Assembly (NCBI RefSeq): GCF_000340475.1
Contig: NZ_CM001792.1
Coordinates: 693,689-757,688, forward strand
Source: Oceanobacillus kimchii X50
Lineage (GTDB): Bacteria > Bacillota > Bacilli > Bacillales > Amphibacillaceae
Direction of reading: 5' to 3'
Length of the DNA: 64,000 nucleotides
Program-made: the position numbers and the translations under genes
Notes under the pieces: model-generated
Database searches by the model: none
Told to the model about the DNA's origin: nothing
What the model saw: only the letters and a program-made list of their open reading frames with translations
Shown: in pieces, positions 27,820 through 37,963 of the stretch
Numbering within the stretch: position 1 is the first letter of the stretch
Layout of the letters: the number at the start of each line of letters is the position of its first letter

Positions 27820-29084
27820 AAGGGAAGATAAAAGCTACTTGGAATATCATATGGCTAGTTTTATTAATGGCTATATTATTTAGCTATGCGATGTTTCAAG
27901 GTGGATTTGTAAGTTGGTTTTTATTTTATAGCTTTCTTCCAATTTTTCTATACCAGGTACTTTTATCTCTTTATCCGTTTAAAAAATGGGAGATAACACG
28001 TGAAATTCCAAGATCGGTGGTTCAAGCTGGTGATGAGATATATGTAACGATTCATATGAAACGAAAGTCATCATTTCCTTTATTCTATTGTTCTATAAAA
28101 GAACAAATGCCGGATTCACTAATGCTAAGAGATGTAAAAAAGGAAAAGTATCATTCTTTTGCCAATCCAGAAGTATTAAAAGGGAATCGAACATTAAATC
28201 GAATTGTATTCCCTCTATTTAGAAAACAGATATCATTTACCTATGCAATCCAACAAGTTCCTAGAGGCGAGCATCAGTTACGAGCAGTTACGTTACGTAC
28301 AGGTGATATTTTTGGTTTAATAAAAAAACAAGTAATGATACCTGTGGAAAATAAGCTCGTTGTGTTTCCGTATCTTCATGATTTAAAAATAAAAGATCGT
28401 ATAACGAGTTATGATCAAGGAGCAGTTGCTTCTACTGTAGTGAATCAATCCAATACAAATATTGCCACTGGTGTTCGAGAATATGCTCCTGGCGACCGTG
28501 TGTCATGGATTGATTGGAAACAAACTGCACGAAAACAAGATGTAATGACAAAGGAATTTGAACAAGAAAAAAGTACCGAAATTCTAGTGGTACTTGATAG
28601 TTGTAATAGTAATCATATGAACCGATTAGCGTATGAAGCATCTATTGAAATTAGCTCCTCATTATTAATGGAATTTCAAAAAAAGGATCATCAGGCCAAT
28701 TTTCTTTCTATCGGACAAGAGTCACACTTTTTTTCATCCAAATACGGAAGAAGTAATCATTCTCCGATGAATCGCTATTTCATACATGCTAAACCTAGTG
28801 GCACACAACCATTTTCTGTTCGTCTACGTGAAGAATTAAAAAGAAATAGAAAATCGGAAAGTATTTTTATAATTGTTACCCATTTAGATGATTTTTTAAT
28901 GCAAATAATGCTAGAAGCTAAAGTCGGGAGAAAATACCTGGCAGTATTTTTTATTCAGGCAAAATCACTCATTACTGAAGAAGAACATCGTATTATTCAG
29001 AAGATGAGACTTGCGAATATTCATGTACAAATGTTATCTGACCAGCACTTGCTTGAGAGTCCTATCGAGGTGAATTTTAGATGA
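27816..29084 (+). CDS. yeaD: DUF58-domain membrane protein (YeaD-like)
   Basis: The 422-residue protein has two membrane segments near the N-terminus (about residues 10-55). A DUF58 domain with the typical YAPGDRVSWIDWKQTARK motif follows around residues 220-245, then a von Willebrand A-like C-terminal half with EILVVLDSC. It overlaps both neighbours by four bases. DUF58 proteins pair with MoxR ATPases; the process served in Bacillus is not established. Confidence 0.92.
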   Translation: MKGKIKATWNIIWLVLLMAILFSYAMFQGGFVSWFLFYSFLPIFLYQVLLSLYPFKKWEITREIPRSVVQAGDEIYVTIHMKRKSSFPLFYCSIKEQMPDSLMLRDVKKEKYHSFANPEVLKGNRTLNRIVFPLFRKQISFTYAIQQVPRGEHQLRAVTLRTGDIFGLIKKQVMIPVENKLVVFPYLHDLKIKDRITSYDQGAVASTVVNQSNTNIATGVREYAPGDRVSWIDWKQTARKQDVMTKEFEQEKSTEILVVLDSCNSNHMNRLAYEASIEISSSLLMEFQKKDHQANFLSIGQESHFFSSKYGRSNHSPMNRYFIHAKPSGTQPFSVRLREELKRNRKSESIFIIVTHLDDFLMQIMLEAKVGRKYLAVFFIQAKSLITEEEHRIIQKMRLANIHVQMLSDQHLLESPIEVNFR

Positions 29085-31270
29085 AGCTTAAAGGAGAAAA
29101 ATCCAACCAAATAACGACGATATTGCTGTATATCAGTGGATTCTTCTTGTTTTTAGAATGGCTATATCCGCTTGGTGATATTACAGATACAACAGTTGGT
29201 GTGTTTGTAATGTTTGCGACTTATTGTTTTTTCCTGTCTCTGTTTGAGATGAAGTGGTGGTTAACTCTCTTATTAAAAGGCTTCGCATTAATGTTCATTT
29301 TAAATGGATTATATTTTGACGTTAGCCTGGTTGAATTGCAATGGATAACAAATGCGGTAGAGGAATTATTTTATAATATAAATATTCTCTTCTCTCAGGA
29401 ATGGTATTTCTTGACGCCAATGTTCCGTAGTTTGCTATTTTTGATCTTAATATGGTTAATGAGTTACCTTTTGCATTATTGGTTTGTACAAATGAAGCAT
29501 ATTTTCTTATTTATATTATTAACATTTTTCTACGTAACGATTATTGATACATTTACCGTTTATGATGGTGCACTCTCCGTGGTTCGTACATTTATTATTT
29601 CTTTTGTTGCTTTAGGAATTGCCAATTTAGGTAAGGAAATTGATAAAGGATCTGTTCGAATTACAATAAAGAATAGTGTAGTTTATTGGCTTATGCCATT
29701 AATGGGGCTTGTTTTGTTTTCTTCGATGATAGGATATGCAGCACCTAAATTAGATCCTCAATGGCCAGATCCTGTACCGTTCATTCAAAGTGCTGCAGAA
29801 AATGCAGGGTATGGTAGTGGTCCAGTTCAAAAGGTTGGTTATGGGGAAAATGATTCACAACTAGGTGGATCCTTTATTCAAGATGATACACCAGTATTTG
29901 AAGCGACTTCAGAAGAAGATCATTATTGGCGTATAGAGACGAAGGATCTCTATACTGGGAAAGGTTGGGAAACTTCACTAGATAGTACGGAGATGGAATC
30001 ACCTAATGGTATGATCCCATTTGCTACTTTTTCAAATAATGTCGAACTTGAAGATTTGGAAGCAGAAATCGAATTTGTTGGTGGGGAGTCGCTCCCGAAA
30101 CTTGTTTATCCTTACGGTGCAAATCAAGTAACTGCAGAGAATGATTATGAAATTTTTCACGATGTTAGTATGGAAGCTGTATTCATGAAAGAAAATGGCG
30201 AAGATATAGAACCTGATCAATATCAAATTCAATATAATCATCCTTCTTATGACATAGATGTATTGAAAGAAGATGACGGTGATGATGGTGAAGCGATTCA
30301 AGAGAGATTCACTCAACTTCCAGATGAACTTCCTGAACGAGTCGGAGAATTAGCTGAAGAAATTACGGGAAGTCAAGAAACACGTTATGATAAGGCAAAA
30401 GCAATCGAAAGATACTTTAGTTCTAACGATTATCAATATCAAACAACCGATATCCCGGTTCCTGGAGATGGGGAAGATTATGTTGATCAATTTTTGTTTG
30501 ATACGAAGGTTGGCTATTGTGATAATTTTTCTACTTCTATGGTAGTCCTATTGCGATCACTTGATATACCAGCTCGATGGGTAAAAGGGTTCACTAGTGG
30601 TGAGATCATGGACACGTTAGATGATGATAAGAGAATCTATGAAGTAAAAAATTCCAATGCCCATTCATGGGTGGAAGTATATTTTCCAGAAACAGGTTGG
30701 GTTCCATTCGAACCTACACAAGGTTTTACAAACTTATCTGATTTTCATGTAGAGTTAGAAGAGAACAATGAAAATGAACAAGATTATTTAGAAGCTCCAG
30801 AAAATAATACGCAGGAGCCACCAGAGTCAGAATCTGAAGAACCTGAAGAGGAAGAGGATACGCTAGCTACTGGTAGTTCTACAAATGATGATGGTTTAAC
30901 CATTAATTCTTGGTATATTTGGATTGGTATAGCAGTACTCGTTCTCATCATTGCTATTGTTCTGTTTAAAAGACGTCATCATGTAAAAGTGAGAATAATT
31001 CAAGCTAAACTAGAAAAACAACAAGACACGGCTTCCTTCCAAGATGCATATTTGTATTTAATTACGTTACTCAAAAAGCAAGGGTACCAAAGACATCCAG
31101 ATCAAACGCTCAGAGAATTTGCAAAGGAAGTAGACTTTAATTTATCTTCCCAAGATATGGGAGAACTTACGAGACATTATGAACGAACAATCTATAGTGG
31201 CAACAATTCGTTGCGAATACAAGAACTAACTCAATTATGGAAAAATTTAATTAACCGTATAATGGGTTGA
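29081..31270 (+). CDS. yebA: Transglutaminase-like membrane protein (YebA/TgpA-like)
   Basis: The protein has 729 residues. About six membrane segments fill the first 220 residues. An extracytoplasmic region holds the transglutaminase core: Cys in VGYCDNFSTSM, His in NSNAHSWVEVY and Asp/Glu in TGWVPFEPT. An acidic Pro/Glu linker (about residues 565-600) leads to a last membrane helix and a cytoplasmic DUF4129-like tail. It completes the MoxR-DUF58-transglutaminase trio. The natural substrate is unknown. Confidence 0.9.
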   Translation: MKLKGEKSNQITTILLYISGFFLFLEWLYPLGDITDTTVGVFVMFATYCFFLSLFEMKWWLTLLLKGFALMFILNGLYFDVSLVELQWITNAVEELFYNINILFSQEWYFLTPMFRSLLFLILIWLMSYLLHYWFVQMKHIFLFILLTFFYVTIIDTFTVYDGALSVVRTFIISFVALGIANLGKEIDKGSVRITIKNSVVYWLMPLMGLVLFSSMIGYAAPKLDPQWPDPVPFIQSAAENAGYGSGPVQKVGYGENDSQLGGSFIQDDTPVFEATSEEDHYWRIETKDLYTGKGWETSLDSTEMESPNGMIPFATFSNNVELEDLEAEIEFVGGESLPKLVYPYGANQVTAENDYEIFHDVSMEAVFMKENGEDIEPDQYQIQYNHPSYDIDVLKEDDGDDGEAIQERFTQLPDELPERVGELAEEITGSQETRYDKAKAIERYFSSNDYQYQTTDIPVPGDGEDYVDQFLFDTKVGYCDNFSTSMVVLLRSLDIPARWVKGFTSGEIMDTLDDDKRIYEVKNSNAHSWVEVYFPETGWVPFEPTQGFTNLSDFHVELEENNENEQDYLEAPENNTQEPPESESEEPEEEEDTLATGSSTNDDGLTINSWYIWIGIAVLVLIIAIVLFKRRHHVKVRIIQAKLEKQQDTASFQDAYLYLITLLKKQGYQRHPDQTLREFAKEVDFNLSSQDMGELTRHYERTIYSGNNSLRIQELTQLWKNLINRIMG

Positions 31271-31360
31271 CCAGTGCGAGCCTGCTTAGTAGAATAAGGA
31301 CATGTGAAAATATAAGTGATAAAAGTCGGTTTCTATATTATTATATCGAATTTTATCCAA

Positions 31361-31436
31361 TGCCTTTCGTATATCCTCGATAATATGGTTCGAAAGTATC
31401 TACCGGGTCACCGTAAATGACCTGACTATGAAGGCA
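31361..31436 (+). ncRNA. Purine riboswitch aptamer, guanine type
   Basis: P1 is formed by TGCCTTTCGT and the ATGAAGGCA end. The conserved core is present in order: TATC, AATATGG, the GTATCTACCGGG loop region, CCGTAAATG and GACTATG. The specificity base in the last junction is C (GAC), which pairs with guanine rather than adenine. It lies 235 bases upstream of guaA and should turn it off when guanine is abundant. Confidence 0.93.
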
Positions 31437-31455
31437 GAAGCAGGTACGGTTAAGA

Positions 31456-31528
31456 TACCTGGATTTCTGTCTTTTTAGATAGCTATGTCTATGTAGCTAA
31501 TTGGAGGGCAGTTTTCCAGGTTTTTTTC
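31456..31528 (+). terminator. Riboswitch-controlled terminator before guaA
   Basis: ACCTGGATTTCTGTC pairs imperfectly with GGGCAGTTTTCCAGGT, which ends in T7; a smaller hairpin (TAGCTATG...CTA) sits in its loop. The sequence before it (GCAGGTACGG) can compete for the same arm, giving an antiterminator when no ligand is bound. This fits a transcriptional off-switch. Confidence 0.8.
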
Positions 31529-31670
31529 ATAGGTGAATGTTTTTTATATTATATTTTTATTTCGAATAGATATGGACGTATGATAGCCTTAAGGTATACG
31601 GTATGTAAACGAAAAACAAACTAATAATATAAGAGAGAAGCCTATAGTAAGTATAGATAGGAGAGCGATT

Positions 31671-33206
31671 ATGGAAAATAATGAGTTAGTACTTGTACTT
31701 GATTTTGGAAGTCAATACAATCAATTAATCACACGTCGAATTAGAGAATTTGGCGTTTATAGTGAACTTCATTCTCATAAATTAACCGCTGAAGAAATCA
31801 AAGAAATGAATCCAAAAGGAATTATTCTTTCTGGTGGTCCTCATAGTGTTTATGATGAAAATAGTTTCCGCTGCGACGAACGTATTTTTGAATTAGGAAT
31901 TCCTGTATTAGGAATTTGCTACGGGATGCAGTTAATGTCACTTCATTATGACGGTAAGGTTGAGCGCTCTAAAAACCGTGAATATGGGAAAGCATTGATT
32001 GAACTTGATGGAGAGCCTGTATTATTTAAAGATACTCCAAAAGGACAGACTGTTTGGATGAGTCATGGAGACAAAGTCACTGCAGCACCACCATCTTTCA
32101 ACATTGATGCAACAAGCCCTTCCACACCGATTGCAGCAATTAGTAATGTAGAAAAGAACTTGTACGGTGTTCAATTCCATCCGGAAGTTCGTCACACTGA
32201 ATATGGAAATGATTTATTAAATCGCTTTGTATTCGATGTATGTGGATGTGCTGGAGATTGGTCAATTGAGAACTTTATTGATATGGAAGTAGAGAAAATC
32301 CAAGAAACAGTTGGCGATCGTAAAGTACTATGCGCACTAAGCGGTGGAGTAGACTCTTCTGTAGTTGCCGCTTTGATTCATAAAGCGATCGGCGATCAGC
32401 TAACTTGTATTTTCGTGGATCATGGTCTTCTTCGTAAAAATGAAGCAGATGATGTCATGAAAGTATTTGCAGAAGATTTTCAGATGAATATTATCAAAGT
32501 CGATGCAAAAGATCGTTTCCTATCTAAATTAGCGGGTGTATCCGACCCAGAATTAAAACGTAAAATTATTGGTAATGAATTTATTTATGTATTTGATGAT
32601 GAAGCGTCGAAACTTAAAGACATCGACTTCCTAGCACAAGGCACACTATATACGGATGTTATTGAAAGTGGTACCGACACTGCACAAACAATTAAATCTC
32701 ACCACAATGTAGGTGGATTACCAGAAGATATGCAGTTTACGCTAATTGAGCCTTTAAATACGTTATTTAAAGATGAGGTACGTGAATTAGGATCTCAATT
32801 AGGTGTACCAGATCGTATTGTTTGGCGACAGCCATTCCCAGGACCTGGATTAGCTATTAGAATCCTTGGTGAAGTAACCGAAGAACATTTAGAAATCGTT
32901 CGTGAATCAGATGCAATCCTACGTGAAGAAATTGCAAAAGCAGGTCTAGATCGTGATATTTGGCAATACTTCACAGTCTTACCAAACATCAAAAGTGTTG
33001 GAGTAATGGGTGATGCACGTACGTATGCTCATACAATCGGTATCCGTGCGGTAACTTCTATTGATGGAATGACTTCCGATTGGGCACGTATTCCATGGGA
33101 TGTATTAGAAAGAATTTCTACACGTCTTGTGAATGATGTAGATAATATAAACCGCGTTGTGTATGACGTAACGAGTAAGCCGCCTGCTACAATTGAGTGG
33201 GAGTAG
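31671..33206 (+). CDS. guaA: GMP synthase (glutamine-hydrolysing)
   Basis: The 511-residue enzyme converts XMP to GMP. The N-terminal glutaminase domain has the GICYGMQ nucleophile elbow and QFHPEV. The ATP-pyrophosphatase domain has the [15 protein letters not shown]-loop at about residue 225, followed by the dimerisation domain that ends PPATIEWE. Length and ends are complete. The last codons are the known insertion target of Tn5801-type elements, and an ICE integrase lies 57 bases beyond the stop. Confidence 0.97.
   Translation: MENNELVLVLDFGSQYNQLITRRIREFGVYSELHSHKLTAEEIKEMNPKGIILSGGPHSVYDENSFRCDERIFELGIPVLGICYGMQLMSLHYDGKVERSKNREYGKALIELDGEPVLFKDTPKGQTVWMSHGDKVTAAPPSFNIDATSPSTPIAAISNVEKNLYGVQFHPEVRHTEYGNDLLNRFVFDVCGCAGDWSIENFIDMEVEKIQETVGDRKVLCALSGGVDSSVVAALIHKAIGDQLTCIFVDHGLLRKNEADDVMKVFAEDFQMNIIKVDAKDRFLSKLAGVSDPELKRKIIGNEFIYVFDDEASKLKDIDFLAQGTLYTDVIESGTDTAQTIKSHHNVGGLPEDMQFTLIEPLNTLFKDEVRELGSQLGVPDRIVWRQPFPGPGLAIRILGEVTEEHLEIVRESDAILREEIAKAGLDRDIWQYFTVLPNIKSVGVMGDARTYAHTIGIRAVTSIDGMTSDWARIPWDVLERISTRLVNDVDNINRVVYDVTSKPPATIEWE
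33191..33206. other. Probable ICE attachment site in the guaA 3' end
   Basis: Tn5801-type elements are known to insert at the last ~11 bases of guaA. Here guaA ends GAGTGGGAGTAG and the integrase gene starts the element just after it. No second copy of this sequence was found at the far end, where the element is truncated, so the site is inferred from family knowledge. Confidence 0.55.
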
Positions 33207-33214
33207 TAGAAGGA

Positions 33215-33254
33215 GAGCTGAAACCCCTTTGTTTATAAGGGTTTCGGCTCTTTA
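33215..33254. terminator. Intrinsic terminator between guaA and integrase
   Basis: A 12-bp stem with one G-U pair (GAGCTGAAACCC/GGGTTTCGGCTC) and a TTTA tail lies nine bases after the guaA stop. It could serve both converging genes. Confidence 0.8.
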
Positions 33255-33262
33255 CTCTATTT

Positions 33263-34474
33263 TCATTGCATTGTTATTGCATTATTTGTTTCTAATCCTT
33301 TACGTAGGTAACGAGCAGTGAACTGATTTTTAGGTGAAGTATCTTCATTTTGTGTTGCTGTTTGGTAAGACATAATACCTTCTAATTTATGGGCTACCTC
33401 AAAGTTACTGTTAGGATACAAATATCCGTAAGTGCCGAGTGTCGTTTCAATATCTTCATGCCCTAGACGGTCTTTAATGATTAATGGGTTTTCACCCATG
33501 CTAATAAGCAATGAAGCATGAGAGTGTCTTAAAGCATGTAATCTAATTCGATGAACCCCAGCTTTTTTTGAAAAACGTGTAATGGCATTCGCCAACGTAT
33601 GTTTTTGTGTAGGAACACCATTATAGCTCATCACATAATTGGTTTGAATGACAGCTTGCTGCACGTTTTGCCATTCACGGAGTAAAGTTAAAGTATCCCC
33701 GTCTAATGCAATTTGGCGCACACTAGCCTTTGTTTTTGGTTCTACAAAAGAGTAATTATCTAAATTCTTATAGTAAAGTGTTTTATCAATAGATAACACG
33801 CCAGAATCAAAGTCAATATCTTCCCATTGAATTGCAGTGGCTTCTCCAATCCGCATCCCAGTCATAAATAAAAACCACAATGAGATAAATAAAAAGTGTT
33901 GATAGTAGTCTTCCTTATAAAAAAGAGAGATGACTTTTTCAAATTCTTCTTTGGTCCAAAAATCTATTTTTGTCTTTGTCTTTTTTACATTTCCAACAAT
34001 TTTAGATGGATTACTTTCAGCTAAACCTAAAACAACCGCTCGATCCATCGCCATGGAAAATAACCCTTGAACATTTCTAATATAAGAAGAACGATACTTC
34101 TTTTTAGATAATGCTAATTGCCATTTTTGCACATGAATCGGGGTAATTTCGGTAGTGATTAAACTATTAAAAAAAGTGAAATGTTTTCTTACGGTCGGTA
34201 ATCGATTTTCGTACGTTCTTTCTTTTACTTGTGTTTTATACCAAGGTAAAAAAATATCTTCAATAAACTGTTGGAACAGAATGTCATCTTGCTTTTCTTC
34301 TAATTCATCTGATTTTGTAAGCAGTAACCTCGAATATTCTTCCCTTGCTTCTTTTTTAGTTTTAAAACCACTACGGTATTTCTGAATTTGCTTGCCAGTG
34401 ATCGGGTGATACCCTAAATTAGCACGAAAATAATATGTTCCGTTCTTTGCCTTTTTGACGATATCTTTAGTCAT
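33263..34474 (-). CDS. int: Tyrosine recombinase (ICE integrase, Tn916/Tn5801 type)
   Basis: The protein has about 403 residues: an AP2-like arm-type DNA-binding N-terminus, a SAM-like core-binding domain (~70-165) and the catalytic domain. Visible catalytic residues are Arg in TGMRIGEA, His-x-x-Arg in HALRHSHAS, His in GHEDIETT and the nucleophile Tyr in the GTYGYLYP region. It integrates and excises the element. I start at 34474, where AAGGAGTG lies seven bases upstream; an upstream in-frame start adds 14 residues overlapping the DUF3173 gene. The C-terminal tail of ~35 residues is unusual in being Asn/Thr-rich. Confidence 0.93.
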   Translation of the reverse strand: MTKDIVKKAKNGTYYFRANLGYHPITGKQIQKYRSGFKTKKEAREEYSRLLLTKSDELEEKQDDILFQQFIEDIFLPWYKTQVKERTYENRLPTVRKHFTFFNSLITTEITPIHVQKWQLALSKKKYRSSYIRNVQGLFSMAMDRAVVLGLAESNPSKIVGNVKKTKTKIDFWTKEEFEKVISLFYKEDYYQHFLFISLWFLFMTGMRIGEATAIQWEDIDFDSGVLSIDKTLYYKNLDNYSFVEPKTKASVRQIALDGDTLTLLREWQNVQQAVIQTNYVMSYNGVPTQKHTLANAITRFSKKAGVHRIRLHALRHSHASLLISMGENPLIIKDRLGHEDIETTLGTYGYLYPNSNFEVAHKLEGIMSYQTATQNEDTSPKNQFTARYLRKGLETNNAITMQ

Positions 34475-34512
34475 GATTTCACTCCTTACGCAATTAGTGC
34501 AAGAAGTACAAA

Positions 34513-34698
34513 TCACACATCTAAAGTTATCCCTAATACTTCCTCAACAGCTTCTTTAGGAACACGATCTAACTTTTTAGATTGATAATACGCATGTCCT
34601 TTTGAAATCATTAGTTTTTTACATTCTCTAATGATATCAGCTGAAAAAGAGGGACCATAACCTAGTGCTATCAAGTCTTTTTTAGTGACTGTGACCAT
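34513..34698 (-). CDS. DUF3173 protein, likely excisionase-type partner of the integrase
   Basis: The 61-residue small basic protein has a helix-turn-helix-like N-terminal half (residues ~5-45). DUF3173 proteins lie next to integrases in many Gram-positive ICEs and are thought to act like Xis. The ribosome binding site is AAAGGAG. Function is assigned by position and family. Confidence 0.85.
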   Translation of the reverse strand: MVTVTKKDLIALGYGPSFSADIIRECKKLMISKGHAYYQSKKLDRVPKEAVEEVLGITLDV

Positions 34699-34871
34699 AT
34701 GAACTCCTTTCCATAGACTAGGATATGCTATTTGATATCTGTCTATTATTATATCGCTTCTATAAAACTAATTCTAATACGTTGCGTGAATTTGGCTCTT
34801 GCACTAAAATAAAAAGGATTTAATGTCATAACTTGATAGTTACTTTAACCTATCTTGCTAAATTGAATATC

Positions 34872-35125
34872 AAAAATCAGACGGCTGCTGGTGCAGCTCC
34901 ACGGGAATTTCACCCCTGCAAGTATTTCTTCCAGCCCTACTCATAGCTTGCGACGGTTCAAACGCTCGAACCATGACGATAGGGGAGTATCATTATCCTA
35001 ACTGATGGGTTATCGCCAGCAATCCACCACGATTACATTAGATTCATAGATTATCGCTCGTTTCTAACGAAAGTCATGGCGTATGAATCAATTGGCTCAT
35101 CATCAGTAGAACGTATCTGATTTTT
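34872..35125 (-). ncRNA. Candidate structured RNA, copy 1 (strand uncertain)
   Basis: The ends AAAAATCAGA and TCTGATTTTT form a 10-bp closing stem around about 234 bases. Inside, GCTGC/GCAGC with a TGGT loop and CCCTA/TAGGG form stems whose sequence differs from copy 2 by paired compensatory changes. No open frame covers it. The minus strand is chosen because all flanking ICE genes read that way and the T-run is conserved on that side in both copies, but the plus strand is possible. I do not recognise a known RNA family. Confidence 0.6.
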
Positions 35126-35135
35126 TGCTTATACT

Positions 35136-35172
35136 GCACGGCGTAGTCTTCCGTGCTTTCTTTGTCAAAGAA
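35136..35172. promoter_or_regulatory. Conserved hairpin and palindrome beside RNA copy 1
   Basis: A hairpin (GCACGG/CCGTGC, nine-base loop) is followed by the perfect palindrome TTCTTTGTCAAAGAA. Both recur unchanged beside RNA copy 2. On the plus strand the hairpin precedes TTTCTTT and could be a terminator; the palindrome may be a regulator operator. Confidence 0.5.
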
Positions 35173-35215
35173 CAAATATATGATGAATGAAAGGGAAAAC
35201 CTAACCATTCTGTAT

Positions 35216-35476
35216 TCAAATTTTGAAAGCTAAAACAGATTGCATAAGCTTCGCTCGTAAGCGTTCGCGTGTATCTTCATCGATGCCCCAATAAGTGTTT
35301 CCTTGTTCATCACGGAGCTTACGCATGGATAAACTTGTCATATAGCTTCTATAATGTAGAACAACTACTTTCATTGCTTCTAGCTCACCCTTATTTGCAG
35401 CTAAAATGATTGGATACGGCAAAAAGCCACGCTCATTGCTTTCCGTATTAGTATTAATCATCCCATTCATCTGCAT
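35216..35476 (-). CDS. Tn916 Orf8-like helix-turn-helix protein, second copy
   Basis: The 86-residue product is closely similar to the intact Orf8-like protein at 41,462 (PYPIILAANKG, SLSMRKL and LMQ..LAFKI shared). In the other copy a sigma-like Orf7 gene lies just upstream; here that gene is deleted between a GAAATCATC sequence and the last bases before the Shine-Dalgarno, leaving orf8 alone. In Tn916 orf7/orf8 are needed for transfer-gene expression. The start 35476 is chosen by alignment with the other copy; a longer frame reads back through the deletion scar. Confidence 0.75.
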   Translation of the reverse strand: MQMNGMINTNTESNERGFLPYPIILAANKGELEAMKVVVLHYRSYMTSLSMRKLRDEQGNTYWGIDEDTRERLRAKLMQSVLAFKI

Positions 35477-35576
35477 GCTCCTCCAAAAAACGTCTTGATG
35501 ATTTCCCCTTTCATTACCTTCAACAAGTTTTTTTGTAAAATGCCAAAAATCAGAGAAAAAGTTTTTAAAAAACAAT

Positions 35577-36169
35577 AACCCAACTGAATATTAACAGTTA
35601 GGTAGAATCATTTTTAATATTTAATATTAAGGACCAAAACAAGAAATACTTTAAATGTCAAACTCTATTTTATTACAATTCACATAAAAACTGATCGAAC
35701 ATAATAATGAATAATACAAAAATAAAGTTTTTTAAAATCATTTCTTATCTGTTAACCGTAATGAAACTTGAAAGGTCCAGCTAAATAAAATAGTAAGAAC
35801 ATAAAAATATAACCAAATAAAAATCTTAAATAAAGTGTTTGAGCCTCAGTTGATTTCAAAAGTCATTGCATATGCATGGTGAAACCATGGATAATATTTC
35901 CCATACTTGGAACTGGAGATAAAAAGAGGACATATAACTTTGATTTATCGTGGTATTAATAGAACAATTTTTGAAAAATTCGATCAAAATATAATAAAAA
36001 CCTGGTTATAGCTATTTTCAATTACTCATTTTTTATCAATTAATGCACTTACTATTGACTATATTATTTAATATTTATTAAGCCTTACGATAAACATTAT
36101 TCTACTCGAACACCTTTAATTTGATACTTATTTTCCGATTAACCAATTTCTTTAACCCCACCATTATAC
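35577..36169. other. Intergenic scar between Orf8 copy and bceS, no gene
   Basis: About 590 very AT-rich bases. The first ~60 match the sequence upstream of the other orf7 copy and mark the repeat edge. The rest holds only short broken frames and is not recognised. Confidence 0.5.
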
Positions 36170-37195
36170 TTATAGATGATAATAATTTCTGATTTTTGGA
36201 AAGTGGATGATGACCTTCGTATATTTCCCATCTTCTGAATGAATGGAAAGGTCATGTCCTAATTTAAGAGCCATTTCTTTTGCAAGGTAGAGACCTAAAC
36301 CGGTAGATTTGGCATGACTTCTCCCAATAGATCCTGTAAATCCTTTTTCAAATACGCGGCTGATATCCTCTGGCTTAATTCCAATGCCTGTATCTTGAAT
36401 CTGTAGCCGCTTTTCTTTTCGATCTTCCTCAAATTGTACGGAGATTTCCCCGCCTTCACCTGTATATTTTAAAGAATTTGAAAAAACTTGATCCATAATA
36501 AAACCAAGCCATTTACTGTCGGTATGGACAACCTGTTCAATATTGTCCATATGAAAACGAATTTGCTTGTTAATAAAAGATTTGGCAAATTTCTTTACAC
36601 TATTTTTAGCGACTTGATCCAACACTACCTCGGAAATAAAATAATCTTTGGAAAAAGAATCAATGCGAGAATAATAAAGAGCCTGCTCCACGTAATTTTC
36701 GATTCTATCCAACTCATCTTCAAACTTGTCCACAAGGTTTTCAACAGTTCTTCCATTACTGTTTTCCATAAGCAAGCGACCTGCCGCAATCGGAACCTTG
36801 ACTTCATGAATCCAAGATGTAATAAAGTCTTGATGATCCATTTTTTCGTTATACAACTTTTGTAATTGATCGCCATGCACACTATTTACTTTTTTTAATA
36901 ACTCAAGATATAACAGTTGTTCATCGTTTCGCGGTTTAGGCAGAGTTGCGAGAAATTCTTCATGATTACTTTCAACCACATCATTTAATTCCCGATAAAA
37001 TTCTCTATTGTAATAGTATTCGATGATTACGTATATAGCTACAATAAAAAAGATAACCATATTGGTATATACGATATTACTTACAGCGTTTCTGGAATCT
37101 GTGCTCACAATCATCATCAAAGAAACAAAGAACATAATGATCATGTTTAATATAAAGAAATTCCGTTTATCTTTTAAGTAATGAAAGAAATTCAT
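36170..37195 (-). CDS. bceS: BceS-type intramembrane-sensing histidine kinase
   Basis: The 341-residue kinase has two membrane helices (about residues 12-60) with almost no extracytoplasmic loop, the hallmark of Bce-type sensors. The H-box is ITSWIHEVKVPI (His about 128), followed by an N-box around NSLKYTGEG, DTGIGI and the G-box STGLGLYLAKEMA. These kinases sense peptide antibiotics through their ABC transporter. Its start overlaps the bceR stop by four bases. Confidence 0.93.
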   Translation of the reverse strand: MNFFHYLKDKRNFFILNMIIMFFVSLMMIVSTDSRNAVSNIVYTNMVIFFIVAIYVIIEYYYNREFYRELNDVVESNHEEFLATLPKPRNDEQLLYLELLKKVNSVHGDQLQKLYNEKMDHQDFITSWIHEVKVPIAAGRLLMENSNGRTVENLVDKFEDELDRIENYVEQALYYSRIDSFSKDYFISEVVLDQVAKNSVKKFAKSFINKQIRFHMDNIEQVVHTDSKWLGFIMDQVFSNSLKYTGEGGEISVQFEEDRKEKRLQIQDTGIGIKPEDISRVFEKGFTGSIGRSHAKSTGLGLYLAKEMALKLGHDLSIHSEDGKYTKVIIHFPKIRNYYHL

Positions 37196-37863
37196 TGAAT
37201 TATATAACCTTGTCCTTTCTTAGTTGTAATAAAGTGTTCTTTTCCAAGTTCAACAAGTTTTTTACGCAGGCGAGCAATATTAACCGTCAATGTATTTTCG
37301 TCCACGAAATTTTCATTCTTCCAAAGGCTACGCATCATTTTCGTACGACTGACGATGATTCCTTTATTTTTCATAAGAATTTTTAAAATAAGAAATTCTG
37401 TTTTCGTGAGTTCCGATTTTCGATCTCCATGTAAGACCTCTCCGTTTTCAAGATTTAATATAATTCCATCATGTTCCATTGTCTGAGACTGTGTTTCCAT
37501 ATAGGAATACGTTCTGCGAAGGAGTGCATTTATTTTTGCAATCAATACATCCATATGGAAAGGTTTTTGAATATAATCATCTCCTCCCATGTTCATCGAC
37601 ATCACTATATCCATTGGTGTATCACGGGAAGAGAGAAAGATCATAGGGACCTTTGAAATTTCTCTGATTTTATTACACCAGTAAAATCCGTCAAACGATG
37701 GCAAATTGATATCCATGATGACTAGGTGAGGATCATGATTAAGAAATACCTGCATGATTTGGTCAAAGTCTTCGATCTTAACGGTTTCAAAACCCCACTT
37801 TTCTAATGCTTCCCCTACCATATCACGAATGGTCAAATCATCTTCCACAATCATGATTTTCAT
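37192..37863 (-). CDS. bceR: BceR-type response regulator
   Basis: The 223-residue OmpR/PhoB-family regulator has the phospho-acceptor Asp in LVIMDINLP, acid pocket in IVEDD, Lys in DYIQKPF, and a C-terminal winged helix ending GQGYII. I start at the ATG at 37863, preceded by GGAGGGAAGAGG; longer in-frame starts lack this. It activates the divergent bceAB genes when bacitracin-like or lantibiotic peptides are handled by BceAB. It is co-transcribed with bceS. Confidence 0.93.
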   Translation of the reverse strand: MKIMIVEDDLTIRDMVGEALEKWGFETVKIEDFDQIMQVFLNHDPHLVIMDINLPSFDGFYWCNKIREISKVPMIFLSSRDTPMDIVMSMNMGGDDYIQKPFHMDVLIAKINALLRRTYSYMETQSQTMEHDGIILNLENGEVLHGDRKSELTKTEFLILKILMKNKGIIVSRTKMMRSLWKNENFVDENTLTVNIARLRKKLVELGKEHFITTKKGQGYIIQ

Positions 37864-37963
37864 TCCTCTTCCCTCCAAACAATCATCCTTCTGTAACATC
37901 ATATTAATTGAATATCGACCAACATACAAAGAAAACATCGTGTTTAATATATTTTTTATCAAT

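Noticed and set aside
31361..31436. Adenine riboswitch
   Set aside because: The specificity base in the final junction is C, and the downstream gene is guaA, so guanine is the better call.
35477..35575. N-terminal extension of the Orf8 copy
   Set aside because: It reads through the scar left by deletion of orf7; the other copy's start aligns with 35,476.
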